A DNA stretch of 64,000 nucleotides from Lacrimispora amygdalina (GTDB lineage: Bacteria > Bacillota > Clostridia > Lachnospirales > Lachnospiraceae), in contig NZ_QOHO01000003.1 in the NCBI RefSeq assembly GCF_003432035.1, forward strand, positions 34,539 through 98,538, read 5' to 3'. Each line of letters begins with the position of its first letter. The first letter of the stretch is position 1. The translations under genes were made by a program, and so were the position numbers. The notes beneath the pieces were generated by a model that did not search any database, was not told the DNA's origin, and was given only the letters and a program-made list of their open reading frames with translations. This document shows, piece after piece, positions 1 to 9,566 of this stretch.

Positions 1-927
1 TCCCAATGGAAATGGCCGTTTAACGGAAGTCCTCACGTATATGCGCAGTACATTTTAATAGACAGGGTTTATCCCTATGAAGATCCGGAGAAGCTGCTTA
101 AAACAGTAAACCTGCTGATTGAGAGAAAAACTCCGTTTGTAATCTCTGTGATGCCAATGTATGTAAATGGAGACTATCCTTCCATGGTGCATTTTTGTGA
201 AGTATTGCGTTTCGCACAGGCAGGCAAAGGCGCAGTGATCATCAATGCTCCCATTAATCAGATGAACCGTCTGGATAAAGACGTTATGCTTGACTATCTC
301 AACCGGGCGATAACCATATACAATAAGCAGGGAGTTTATCCTTTAGCTTTGGAAGTGCCCCGCAACTGGATGTTTCAAAAAGATACCATTGAGATTATGA
401 GCCATTTTAAAACAATTTTTACTTCCAGTGAGACGGATCCGTATTTAAAGCCGGAAGATAGGAACACCAATGAGGTTTACAAAGACGGACATCAATGGGT
501 GGGGACATCAATTCCTATCGATGATACAAAAATCAGCTATGTATCAGCTTATTCCACGTCACTACCCATCAGCCTGCAGGAGGATTATGAGGAAATTGAA
601 AGAAAAGTAAAAGCCTGCAGGGACTCGTTCGTTCCGTTTAAAAGCCTCTGGGATATGGAACATGGTTATTGGCTGGATAAGCAGCTGATGACTTATAAAA
701 ACGGGGATTTGATTCTGAATAATAAAAAAATGGATTTAAAATTTACGCCTTCTGTTTATCCGGACCGTTATAATTACCGCCGCAATATGCTTCAGCGGTT
801 TTCCAGGGATTTAACTTCCCAGAGCAGGAGACTGGTCATTGCAGTGGGACTTACTTCGGTACTTTTTTTGCTGCTGATTCTCTGGGCCAGGTATAGAAAC
901 AGGAAAAACTATTTCTTTCATGATTAG
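1..927 (+). CDS. DUF2334-like polysaccharide deacetylase-type membrane protein (5' partial)
   Basis: The reading frame is open from base 1, so the start lies upstream. The first in-frame ATG at 148 is internal, because the residues before it (WPFNGSPHVYAQYILIDRVY) continue the domain. The sequence resembles the C-terminal part of DUF2334 proteins, which are predicted relatives of polysaccharide deacetylases; a PHVYAQYILIDRVYPYEDP stretch leads into a helix and then FVISVMPMY. A single hydrophobic helix near the C-terminus (VIAVGLTSVLFLLLILWA) is followed by a basic tail, which suggests a membrane-anchored protein with the domain outside the cell. The gene ends 9 bases before the BcsA-like synthase and is probably cotranscribed with it. 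Inferred role: modification of the polymer, for example deacetylation, during export. Family assignment is moderately sure; activity is unproven because the N-terminal catalytic part is not in view. Confidence 0.62.
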   Translation, partial: SQWKWPFNGSPHVYAQYILIDRVYPYEDPEKLLKTVNLLIERKTPFVISVMPMYVNGDYPSMVHFCEVLRFAQAGKGAVIINAPINQMNRLDKDVMLDYLNRAITIYNKQGVYPLALEVPRNWMFQKDTIEIMSHFKTIFTSSETDPYLKPEDRNTNEVYKDGHQWVGTSIPIDDTKISYVSAYSTSLPISLQEDYEEIERKVKACRDSFVPFKSLWDMEHGYWLDKQLMTYKNGDLILNNKKMDLKFTPSVYPDRYNYRRNMLQRFSRDLTSQSRRLVIAVGLTSVLFLLLILWARYRNRKNYFFHD

Positions 928-936
928 GGAGGGGCC

Positions 937-2235
937 ATGTCATTTATTGATGTTCTCGCAATCTATTCAATCTTTGCCATTTGGAGTCTGCTGTTTTTAA
1001 ATATTGTACTTTCCATAGGGGGTTATATCTATATTATGGGAATGTACCGTACGGACGGGCATCAGCCGGTTTTGGAATATCCCATGGTGACGGTTATGGT
1101 TCCTGCCCACAATGAGAGTATTGTGCTGAGAAAAACGATGGAAGCTTTATTAAAATTTGATTATCCAAAGGACCGGTATGAGATCATCGTGGTGAATGAC
1201 AATTCTACCGATGATTCAGCCCAGGTTTTAAAAACCATTCAGCAAAAGAATCCGTCTGCCAGAATTATTATCATCAATACGGATCATGTAGCAGGAGGAA
1301 AAGGAAAATCCAATGCGTTAAATATCGCACTTTCTATGGCCTCTGGCTCCGTAATAGCCATCTATGATGCGGATAATACACCGGAAAAACAGGCCCTTAG
1401 GATTCTTGTGGAGAATCTTATGTCAGACGACAGGCTGGGAGCTGTAATTGGCAAATTCCGTACCAGAAATAAATATGCATCTCTGCTGACCAGGTTTGTA
1501 AACATAGAAACTCTGGCTTATCAGTGCATGAACCAGGCAGGGCGGTACTTCTTTTTTAAATTGTGTACCATACCTGGAACAAATTACGTGATACGCCGGG
1601 AACTGATTGACCGGATGGGCGGGTGGGATGTAAATGCACTTGCAGAGGATACAGAGATCAGCTTTCGTTTATACAGAATGGGTTATTATATCAAATTTAT
1701 ACCTCAGGCAGTCACCTGGGAGCAGGAACCTCAGAAACTGAAACAGTGGTTTAAGCAGAGAACACGGTGGGTAAAAGGCAATTTATATGTTTTAAAAAGT
1801 AATTTTAAATATGCCTTTGATCCTGAGGCAGGAATCATGAGACTGGATGTGATCTATTATGCCCTGGTTTATCTGATGATGTTCAGCTCTCTTATTTTCT
1901 CGGATATGATATTTATCATTGGAATTCTTGGGCTTGGTCATGTTACCCTGGGCGGATTTTCTTCCCTGCTGTGGGAGATGGCAATTTTACTTTTTGTATT
2001 AAATGTAGCAATTACTTTATCTGTAGAAAGAAATGAATTTAATTTGAATAATATACTGCTTACATTTGTCATGCTGTTTACTTATGCAAAAATGTGGGTA
2101 CTGGTTGTAGCAAATGGCATGATTCAGGGAATCCGGGATGCACTTTATCAAAGGGAGACAGTCTGGGACAAGACGGAGCGTTTTGAGGAATTGGCAGAGA
2201 CAGTTACAAAAAATACGAAGCAGATGTGGAAGTAA
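937..2235 (+). CDS. Processive family 2 glycosyltransferase, BcsA-like polysaccharide synthase
   Basis: Membrane synthase of the cellulose/hyaluronan/PgaC type, 432 aa. One TM segment lies at about residues 8-32. The GT2 domain follows with the processive D,D,D,QxxRW signature: NDNSTDD at 87-93, DADN at 144-147, AEDTE at 236-240 and QRTRW at 274-278. About three more TM helices lie between 300 and 400. It should polymerise a UDP-sugar at the inner face of the membrane and extrude the chain. No PilZ domain follows the TM region, so the c-di-GMP control of proteobacterial BcsA is not evident. The next gene encodes a BcsB-like partner, starting 10 bases downstream. Start ATG is preceded by GGGAGGGG. 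The polymer is not known; a UDP-GlcNAc 2-epimerase in the same operon hints that it may not be plain cellulose. Confidence 0.85.
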   Translation: MSFIDVLAIYSIFAIWSLLFLNIVLSIGGYIYIMGMYRTDGHQPVLEYPMVTVMVPAHNESIVLRKTMEALLKFDYPKDRYEIIVVNDNSTDDSAQVLKTIQQKNPSARIIIINTDHVAGGKGKSNALNIALSMASGSVIAIYDADNTPEKQALRILVENLMSDDRLGAVIGKFRTRNKYASLLTRFVNIETLAYQCMNQAGRYFFFKLCTIPGTNYVIRRELIDRMGGWDVNALAEDTEISFRLYRMGYYIKFIPQAVTWEQEPQKLKQWFKQRTRWVKGNLYVLKSNFKYAFDPEAGIMRLDVIYYALVYLMMFSSLIFSDMIFIIGILGLGHVTLGGFSSLLWEMAILLFVLNVAITLSVERNEFNLNNILLTFVMLFTYAKMWVLVVANGMIQGIRDALYQRETVWDKTERFEELAETVTKNTKQMWK

Positions 2236-2245
2236 GGAGACGAAT

Positions 2246-4546
2246 ATGACAACATTGACGGATAAACATAAGAAAAAAACAGCGGCGCCGCGGAAAATAT
2301 CAACCGCCTTTCTGCTGCTGTTTATCGTGATAACAAATCCTCTGGCTGCATACGGCTCCAATGCAAATGTTCCTGAACCTGGAAAAACTCAGGAAACTAC
2401 ACAGGAGAGCGTACAGCAGGAAAGCCAGCCTGACACGCCTGAAGCTCAAAAAGAGGACCAGTTAAACGTTCTGCCAGCAGCAGATCCTGACCTAGCTCAG
2501 ATACCAGACCAGAATGAACCTGTGTACGAGCCTGTCAGTCATACCCAGGATACCTTTTTCTACAGGAAAACGCTGAAAGGAATTTATTCTTCCACAGATC
2601 TGTATTTTTATGTGGAAGATTACTGGGATACAAAGTATGTATATGCAAAAATACAGTATGATGTCAGTCAGCTCATTGAGAGCGCGGCATCATCCGTTAC
2701 CTTTTCTGTCAATGATGTCCCTGTTCAGTCTTACAAATTGGAGTACAAAGATGGTAATTCCCAGATTCTCTATGTGAAGATTCCCATGGATCAGGTTCAT
2801 ACCGGTTTTAATTCGCTTTCTGTATCTGCTTATGCAAGACTTTTTGATGAACAGGGCTGTGTGGACGATTATTCAGATGCCAACTGGCTGAGCATTGCAG
2901 ATACATCCTATATCCGATGCGGATATGAAAGCAGGGATCCTGAACACAGGATTTCCTATTACCCCTATCCGTTTATGGCAGCTTATGAGCCGGCTGGTAA
3001 AGGGCTGGTGATTGCTGTATCTGATAAAGCCGCATCAGGGGAAGTCGCTGCCGCCATGAACCTGATGGCCGATTTGAGTAAGCATACCGGGAAAAGAAAT
3101 GATATTGAACTATGCCGGATATCTGATTTAAAGAATTATCAGCCATCAGAAACTATACTTATATCGGATTATAACGATCTGCCTTCCGAATATAAAGATA
3201 AAATCACAAAGGCGCCGGATTCCTCAGGAAATGCAATTGTAAATTTTATCGATGATTCCAATGCAAAACCATTGCTCATAATCACTTCAAATGATGATTC
3301 AAGCCTTATGGAGGCAGCTGACATGCTCATGGATGAGAACCGCCGCAAGCAGGAGACTGGAAATCTTGCAGTCATAGAAAAGGGAAGCGGGCAGCTGGCG
3401 GTGAATGCAGCAAAACAAAGTGATATGACTGCGTGGAACTATACTCTTGAGGATATAATGGGAAGCGGGCTTTCCTATGTAGGACCGTTTCATCAGGAGA
3501 AATATATCTATCTTCCTGTGTCAAAAGATTTTGTACTGGCACAGGGCGGTAAGGCAGTTTTAAAGTTCCGCTACAGTGAAAATCTGGATTTTAAACGTTC
3601 TCTGATCACTGTATTTTGGGGAGATGTGCCTTGCGCCAGCAAACGCCTCAGCCAGGAAAAGGCTTCCGGAGATGAGCTGACATTTGAGATGCCGGGGGAT
3701 GTGACAGGAACATCTGCGTCCAGTTTAAAAATAACATTTGATTTGGAACTTCCTGATTTGCTTTGCACCCCCAGACAGAGTGACATGCCATGGGCTTATG
3801 TCTCCAGAGAATCTGCCATATTTTTGCCGCCTGCTGCTGATATTACGCTGTCTTTTGATTCCAGAGTATCTCCGTTTAGCAGAAATGGAAAATTTAATGA
3901 TGTGCTGCTGATTCTCAGTGATGAACCGACTTCTGTTGAACTGAATCTGCTTGGACAGACACTGGCAATGTATGGTGAGGAGGCAAAACCCTATGGAACC
4001 ATTCTTGTGAAAAGAGCGGGCGAATTTAATGGGAAGGAGGGAGATTACAATATCATTACAGCAGGTACACGCAATGGGAATGCTTTTATTTCCCAGATTA
4101 ACAATAATCTGGCATTTAAGTTTGCACAGGACGGTGCCTCCTTTGAAAGCAATGAGCAGTTGGTTTTATCCAGGGAATATGCAGGGAAGATCGGGATTAT
4201 GCAGCTGTTAAAATCGCCTTATTCCCTTAACAGGGGCATGCTGGTTCTGACTGGAAGTAACGATGAAACCCTTAAGAATCTTCTTGATTATCTAAGAGAC
4301 AGCAGTAAGAGAGAAGAACTGAAAAAGGACTGCGTCATTATAGATGCCAGTCAGAATATTACGGCTCTTAAGTTTATAAAGGATGAGGAAGGTAAGGAGG
4401 GGCCGACTCTTGCCGAAAAACTGGTCAGGAATAGGAGATCCCTTGTATTTACAGCTATTGCAACATCAGCCATGTTTTTAATGCTGCTTGCAGTAATCAT
4501 AATATTGCTGCGGATGCGCTCATACAGAAAAAAGAATGAAGAATAA
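2246..4546 (+). CDS. BcsB-like cellulose synthase regulatory/export subunit
   Basis: About 766 aa, resembling bacterial cellulose synthase subunit B. A signal/anchor peptide at about residues 16-36 (FLLLFIVITNPLAAYG) is followed by a Glu/Gln/Pro-rich linker, two large extracytoplasmic beta-rich regions of the BcsB carbohydrate-binding and flavodoxin-like type, and a C-terminal TM helix (about 737-757) ending in RMRSYRKKNEE. BcsB docks on BcsA and guides the nascent chain away from the membrane. The ATG at 2246 has AAGGAGA just upstream, so I chose it over in-frame codons inside the preceding gene. It follows the synthase by 10 bases, the usual bcsA-bcsB arrangement. Clostridial cellulose-like operons (the C. 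difficile ccs type) have the same pair. Alternative: a BcsB paralogue serving another beta-glycan. Confidence 0.75.
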   Translation: MTTLTDKHKKKTAAPRKISTAFLLLFIVITNPLAAYGSNANVPEPGKTQETTQESVQQESQPDTPEAQKEDQLNVLPAADPDLAQIPDQNEPVYEPVSHTQDTFFYRKTLKGIYSSTDLYFYVEDYWDTKYVYAKIQYDVSQLIESAASSVTFSVNDVPVQSYKLEYKDGNSQILYVKIPMDQVHTGFNSLSVSAYARLFDEQGCVDDYSDANWLSIADTSYIRCGYESRDPEHRISYYPYPFMAAYEPAGKGLVIAVSDKAASGEVAAAMNLMADLSKHTGKRNDIELCRISDLKNYQPSETILISDYNDLPSEYKDKITKAPDSSGNAIVNFIDDSNAKPLLIITSNDDSSLMEAADMLMDENRRKQETGNLAVIEKGSGQLAVNAAKQSDMTAWNYTLEDIMGSGLSYVGPFHQEKYIYLPVSKDFVLAQGGKAVLKFRYSENLDFKRSLITVFWGDVPCASKRLSQEKASGDELTFEMPGDVTGTSASSLKITFDLELPDLLCTPRQSDMPWAYVSRESAIFLPPAADITLSFDSRVSPFSRNGKFNDVLLILSDEPTSVELNLLGQTLAMYGEEAKPYGTILVKRAGEFNGKEGDYNIITAGTRNGNAFISQINNNLAFKFAQDGASFESNEQLVLSREYAGKIGIMQLLKSPYSLNRGMLVLTGSNDETLKNLLDYLRDSSKREELKKDCVIIDASQNITALKFIKDEEGKEGPTLAEKLVRNRRSLVFTAIATSAMFLMLLAVIIILLRMRSYRKKNEE

Positions 4547-4566
4547 ACGGATACTTTGGGGAAGGG

Positions 4567-6779
4567 GTGAGGAAAAGGGTGAAATTAGAGAAAAACTGGT
4601 TTTATAGTTTTTGCATTGCATTATCAATTGCAGGCATGGCATATATCCTGATTACCGGCGTTTCTGATGTACAGGGCAATCAGGAGTATCCTTATGCAAT
4701 GAAAGGAATGCTCATTCTTTTCTTTTTCCTCACCTGGGCCGGAGTAAATTTCTTTGCGCTGCTGTCTGCAAGAATAGGAATTACCGCAAAGCTTCGGAAG
4801 TATTATAAATACTTCTCTGGTATGGAGGTGGTCTATGTTTTCCTGATTCTGATCCTTGCATTTGCCGCAAGAGTTTTTGTGATACGGGAACTGCCCATGG
4901 ATCTGGAATCTGATTATAAGACTTACTATGAGATTGCTAAAATGTTAAAGGATGGAGTTCTTCAGGAAAAGGGAGAGGGATATTGCAGCTATATCGGGAT
5001 GTTTCCCATATATTAGGGTATAGTTATATTTTAAAGATTATTTTTGTTGTATTTGGGACTAGTATATGGCACGGACAGGCTGCAAATGTCCTGTTTTCCG
5101 TAGGAACTGTATTTTTAATTTACCGGATCGCCAGACGGCTGGGAGGCAGAATGGCAGGATTGACAGCGCTTACAGCTGCGGCGCTCTGGCCCTCCCAAAT
5201 CCTCTATATCAATATGCTGGCTGCCGAGTACTCGTTTACCTTTTTCTTTTATTTATGTGTTCTGCTTTTTCTACATCTGGTCATGGATTATGATGGTGCC
5301 ACAAAGCATGGGGTCAGAGGGGTTCTTCTTCATATTCTGCTCGGCTGTATGATTGCAGTGACAGCCGCAATCCGCCCTATGGCTCTGATACTTTTGATAG
5401 CAGTCCTATTATTTTTGATACCCATTAAGACCAGATTACCGGGAATACCGATCAACAGCATTTCCATCTGGGTGAGATTTCTGGCTAAGGGCTGGCTGCG
5501 GGCAGCACTGATTCTGGCGGCTTATATGACTGTATCAAGTATCATTAATACAGATATAGAACTTACTATCAATCAGTCAATTCCTTCCTTCAGCCAGTCC
5601 TTTGGATATAATTTGCTGGTGGGACTTAATGCGGATTCCAATGGCGGATGGAATGAAGATGATTCCAGGTTCTTATATGAAAATCTGGAACGGACCGGTT
5701 CTCCAATCCAGGCACAGCTTGCGTGCCGGAATAAAGCGTACCAACGGCTTACAGCTGATCCGGGCGGGGTATTTAACCTTGTTATAAAAAAATATGAATT
5801 ACTTTGGGGAAATGATAATTATGGTGCTGACTGGAATCTGGCTTTTTTAAAAGAACAAAATGAGCTGACCCCAAACCGGGCAGTATTTCTGAATCAAATG
5901 AAAAGTGCCAACCAGATTGCTTATCTGGTGGCTGCGCTCTTTTCCTTTCTGACTTTGATTTATCTGCTGCAAAGGAGCGCTTCCGCCCTCTATGTTCTGG
6001 TTCTGGTTTATCTTGGAACGGCAGCCATACATCTTATGGTTGAAAGCCAGAACAGGTATCATTTTCATGTTCTGCCGGTTTTCATAATTATTGCATCTGT
6101 TGGAATAAAATATATTTTTGAGAATGCTGTGACGTTTGTAAAAGCATCAGATTTGGAACGGCAGCAGAAGGAAAACCAGCAGACGAGAGAAGAGGCCGTA
6201 TTAAAGCAATTTGAAATCGAAGAACATAAAGCCATTGAGCAGCGTTATAAAAGTATGACCAATTCATTTGATATGCAGTCTGCCATACGGAATGGCAATG
6301 TAACTGTCACTGTTTCGGAAGGTTATATGGGACCTGATATGTTAAAAAAAGATAAAAGCGTGGTTACTGCAGCTGAAACTCTCCCTGAGAGGAATACAGC
6401 TTCTGCAGCTGACGAAATTCCTATTAGAGAAAGTGCAGAGCATAATCCTGCGCCGAAGATATTTCAGGAAGAAAAAACGAAATTTGATAACACAGATCTT
6501 GAAGAATTAATCCTGGAGCTGGAAGAAATTGCTGAAACAGGCAGGGTACCGCATAAAAATGTTGAGATACAACCCGCTCCCGAAAGTCCGCAGGATGAGA
6601 CCTCTTTGCAGGAGGATAAAAAGGTATCTGAGCTGGAAGAAATACTGGATAAAATCAAAAAACTTGAGAAAAACCAGAATGATCTTCTGGAAGGGTATAC
6701 AAAACTGAAGGAAGAATTGGAACAGGTTAAACTGGACCATACAGAAGCGGCACGTAACGAAAGGGGACATACCATATGA
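4567..6779 (+). pseudogene. GT-C/GT39-type membrane glycosyltransferase interrupted by a -1 frameshift
   Basis: Two overlapping frames together make one protein. Frame A (4567-5016, GTG start, 149 aa) has three TM helices and a GT39-like DLESDYKTYYEIA loop, then stops at TAG right after YIGMFPIY. Frame B (from within 4983-6779) picks up with HILGYSYILKIIFVVFGTS, the expected continuation (GMFPHxxGY is common in such mannosyltransferase-like proteins). Adding one base at the CCC run at 5005-5007 would join the frames. Frame B carries about nine more TM helices and then a cytoplasmic tail of about 220 aa, rich in Glu, Gln and Lys, with a coiled coil at its end. A second possible GTG start lies at 4579. 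The cause may be a real mutation, slippage in a C run, or an assembly error. If intact it would transfer sugars from a polyprenol donor outside the membrane. Confidence 0.72.
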
Positions 6780-8395
6780 AAAAGGCTCTGCCGGGGAGCA
6801 GAACGGAGAAGGCATTAATCATCATTCTTTGCATACTGACGGTATTCACTGCAGGCGGTCTGCTATTACTGTCTCATTATTTCAATAAGGAAGAAGAGCT
6901 GCTAAGGAGGCAGAAGGAGAGCGCAGAAGAAACCTCTCTTGACGATATTACGGCAATCCTGCCGGAATACTGCAATTTAAATGAAAAAATTCCTGATATC
7001 GGTTTTACCAGTGAGACAGGAAAAAAAATATCCATAAAAGAATTTGAGGGAAAGCCGGCTATATTAACTTTTTGGGCCAGCTGGTGTCCGGATTGCCAAA
7101 ACGAGCTTTCACATATAAATGAATTTTTAAAAACCGCAAAAAATTATGGAGACATCAATTATATCCTGGTGAATAAAACAGATAACAAAAAGGAGACAAA
7201 AGAAACGGCAAAAAAGTATTTATCAGATCAGAGGATCAGTTTGAATACTTACTATGACGAAGGGCTGTCTGCCTATAACGAACTCGGTATTCATGCCATC
7301 CCAACCACATTGTTTCTGGATGAGCATGGGGTGATACGGGCATGGAGCACAAAGCCGATTGTAAAAAATTCTGTGTTTGAGGGATATCTGAAAGATCTGA
7401 CAGAAGGAAGCGCAAAAGTGACCGGTGATTTTGTACTGGGCAATCTGATGGATGACAGGGGAGGTGTTCATACTACCTATGATCCTTCTCAGGGGAATGC
7501 CATAAACAGCGATGTATTAAGCGAAACACAGGGAGTGATGCTGGAATATGCGTTATTGCGAAAGGATCAGCAGCTGTTTGAAAAAACGCTTTCTTACATC
7601 ACAGGAATGATGCGCCCAAACGGATTAACAGCATGGAAAGTAAACGGAGATAAGCCGTCGGAGGTGAATTCGCTTATGGATGATTTCCGGATCATGGGTG
7701 CACTTCTTTCTGCAAATGATTTATGGGGCGGTTATGACCAGCTGATAAACGATTATTCCGGAGAAATAGCAAAATACGGACTTCACAACAGAAATTACGT
7801 GGATTTCTATGATGCCCGTTATAGGAAGTATGCAGACCGCTTTACTCTTTGTTATGGTGACTTACAGACGATGTCCCGGCTGGCAGACCGGGATGACAAA
7901 TTCGCAGAACCTTATGAATCGGCCAAAAAGCTGATTCTTGGCGGAAAAATAAGCGATAGCTTTCCTTTGTATTACAGCTGGTATCATTATAGTACAAATT
8001 CCTATGCTTCCGATGATTTAAATGCTGCAGAAGCCATGATTACGCTGCTTCATTTAGCAGAAGCCGGGCTGCTGCCGGATGATTCAATGTCCTGGTTAAA
8101 GGCGCAAATGGATGCAGGAGGAGTGAAAGCGCGTTATAAAACAGATGGTACGGTTGTAGAAGGCTATCAGTATGATTCAACAGCTGTTTATGCTCTGATC
8201 GCGATGATTGGGGAGGTTAAGGGGGATAAAAGACTCCAGGGGAAAGCTCTTAAAAAAATAGAAAAAATGAGAATTATGGATACTGCTTCCCCTTATTACG
8301 GAGCTTTTGGTATGGAAGACGGAAGCGGGATTGCGTCATTTGATCAGGTTATGGCAATGCTGGCCTATGAGTATACAGGTAAATCCGCTGAATGA
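6776..8395 (+). CDS. Membrane-anchored thioredoxin-GH8-like fusion protein
   Basis: 539 aa in two parts. Residues 11-34 form a signal anchor. Residues 65-205 are a TlpA/ResA-type thioredoxin domain with WASWCPDC (C104, C107) and a cis-proline loop IPTT (P176). Residues about 215-535 look like glycoside hydrolase family 8 (bacterial endoglucanase Z type) with SETQGVMLEYALL near 249-261, where E250 sits at the position of the GH8 catalytic acid, MDDFRIMGALL near 301-311, and a helix-rich alpha/alpha pattern. Cellulose operons usually encode such a glucanase to trim the product. Having it fused to a thiol oxidoreductase is unusual. The ATG overlaps the stop of the preceding gene by 4 bases (ATGA), so they are translationally coupled. 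GH8 identity is moderately sure; whether the hydrolase is active is not. Confidence 0.72.
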   Translation: MKKALPGSRTEKALIIILCILTVFTAGGLLLLSHYFNKEEELLRRQKESAEETSLDDITAILPEYCNLNEKIPDIGFTSETGKKISIKEFEGKPAILTFWASWCPDCQNELSHINEFLKTAKNYGDINYILVNKTDNKKETKETAKKYLSDQRISLNTYYDEGLSAYNELGIHAIPTTLFLDEHGVIRAWSTKPIVKNSVFEGYLKDLTEGSAKVTGDFVLGNLMDDRGGVHTTYDPSQGNAINSDVLSETQGVMLEYALLRKDQQLFEKTLSYITGMMRPNGLTAWKVNGDKPSEVNSLMDDFRIMGALLSANDLWGGYDQLINDYSGEIAKYGLHNRNYVDFYDARYRKYADRFTLCYGDLQTMSRLADRDDKFAEPYESAKKLILGGKISDSFPLYYSWYHYSTNSYASDDLNAAEAMITLLHLAEAGLLPDDSMSWLKAQMDAGGVKARYKTDGTVVEGYQYDSTAVYALIAMIGEVKGDKRLQGKALKKIEKMRIMDTASPYYGAFGMEDGSGIASFDQVMAMLAYEYTGKSAE

Positions 8396-8409
8396 AAGGA
8401 GTTTAATCC

Positions 8410-9513
8410 GTGAAAAGTATCATGCTTGTATTTGGGACAAGACCGGAGGCCATAAAAATGTGTCCTTTGGTACTGGAACTGAGAGGCAGGGAAGAAGCCA
8501 GGGTATGTGTCTGTGTAACAGGACAGCATAAATCCATGTTAAAGCAGGTTCTGGACGCGTTTTTAATTGAACCGGACTATGATCTTTCCATAATGAAGGA
8601 AAAACAGACACTTTTTGAAATTACCATCAGTATCTTAAATAAAATCAGCGGCGTTTTGGAAAAAGAAAAACCGGATGTGGTTCTGGTTCATGGGGATACG
8701 TCAACAGCATTTGCCTGTGCACTTGCCTGTTTTTATTTACAGATTCCCGTAGGGCATGTAGAAGCCGGGTTAAGGACTTATGATATTTATTCGCCTTATC
8801 CTGAGGAATTTAACAGACAGGCAATTGGTATCATAGCAAATTATCATTTTGCCCCGACAGAAAAGGCCAGGCAGAATCTGATTGGTGAGGGGAAGAATCC
8901 TTCCACCATATTTGTCACGGGTAATACAGGGATCGATGCGCTGAAAACTACGGTCAGAGCGGATTACAGCCATGAACTTTTAGAATGGGCATCTGGAAGC
9001 AGACTGATTTTACTCACTGCTCACAGAAGGGAAAACTTAGGGGAGCCGATGAGGCAGATTTTTCGTGCCGTAAAACGGATAACAGAGAAGTATCCTGATG
9101 TTAAGGTCATTTATCCCATTCACTTAAATCCGCTTATCAGGGAAATTGCCGGCTCTGTATTCGCCGGAGAGGAACGGATCCGTCTGATTGAACCCTTAGA
9201 TGTAATAGATTTTCATAACTTTCTTGCAAGAGCTGCGCTGATTCTGACAGACAGCGGAGGGATACAGGAAGAAGCACCAGGCTTAGGAAAACCGGTGCTG
9301 GTTCTGCGCAAATCAACGGAGCGTCCGGAAGGCGTTGATTCAGGAGCATTGCTTTTGGCTGGGATTGAAGAAGAGAGGATATATAATTCGGTATCCGGTT
9401 TGCTGAATGATAACAATTTATATAACAGGATGAGCAACGCAGGCAATCCATATGGAGATGGGGAAGCCAGCAGAAGAATTGCGGATATTTTACTGGGGCA
9501 GAAAGATAAATAA
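8410..9513 (+). CDS. wecB: UDP-N-acetylglucosamine 2-epimerase (non-hydrolysing)
   Basis: 367 aa, the usual length for WecB/MnaA. It interconverts UDP-GlcNAc and UDP-ManNAc in the cytoplasm. Family motifs are in order: FGTRPEAIKM at the N-terminus, HGDTSTAFA, GHVEAGLRT, TAHRREN and TDSGGIQEEA. The start is GTG at 8410, with AAAGGAG 7-13 bases upstream. It is the last gene of the exopolysaccharide operon, 14 bases after the thioredoxin-GH8 gene. UDP-ManNAc is used for teichoic-acid linkage units and for capsules, so this gene either feeds the operon's polymer or serves wall-polymer synthesis elsewhere. Confidence 0.93.
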   Translation: MKSIMLVFGTRPEAIKMCPLVLELRGREEARVCVCVTGQHKSMLKQVLDAFLIEPDYDLSIMKEKQTLFEITISILNKISGVLEKEKPDVVLVHGDTSTAFACALACFYLQIPVGHVEAGLRTYDIYSPYPEEFNRQAIGIIANYHFAPTEKARQNLIGEGKNPSTIFVTGNTGIDALKTTVRADYSHELLEWASGSRLILLTAHRRENLGEPMRQIFRAVKRITEKYPDVKVIYPIHLNPLIREIAGSVFAGEERIRLIEPLDVIDFHNFLARAALILTDSGGIQEEAPGLGKPVLVLRKSTERPEGVDSGALLLAGIEEERIYNSVSGLLNDNNLYNRMSNAGNPYGDGEASRRIADILLGQKDK

Positions 9514-9522
9514 ATAGTACAG

Positions 9523-9557
9523 ACTCTACAAAGGAAACATGTATAGCCTGTACTATT
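9523..9557. terminator. Hairpin between convergent wecB and mgsA
   Basis: AATAGTACAG (9523-9532) and CTGTACTATT (9548-9557) are perfect 10-bp inverted arms around a 15-base loop, in the short gap between convergent genes. Neither side has a good T run, so this is at best a weak bidirectional terminator or a 3'-end stabiliser. Confidence 0.45.
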
Positions 9558-9566
9558 AATAAAAAC

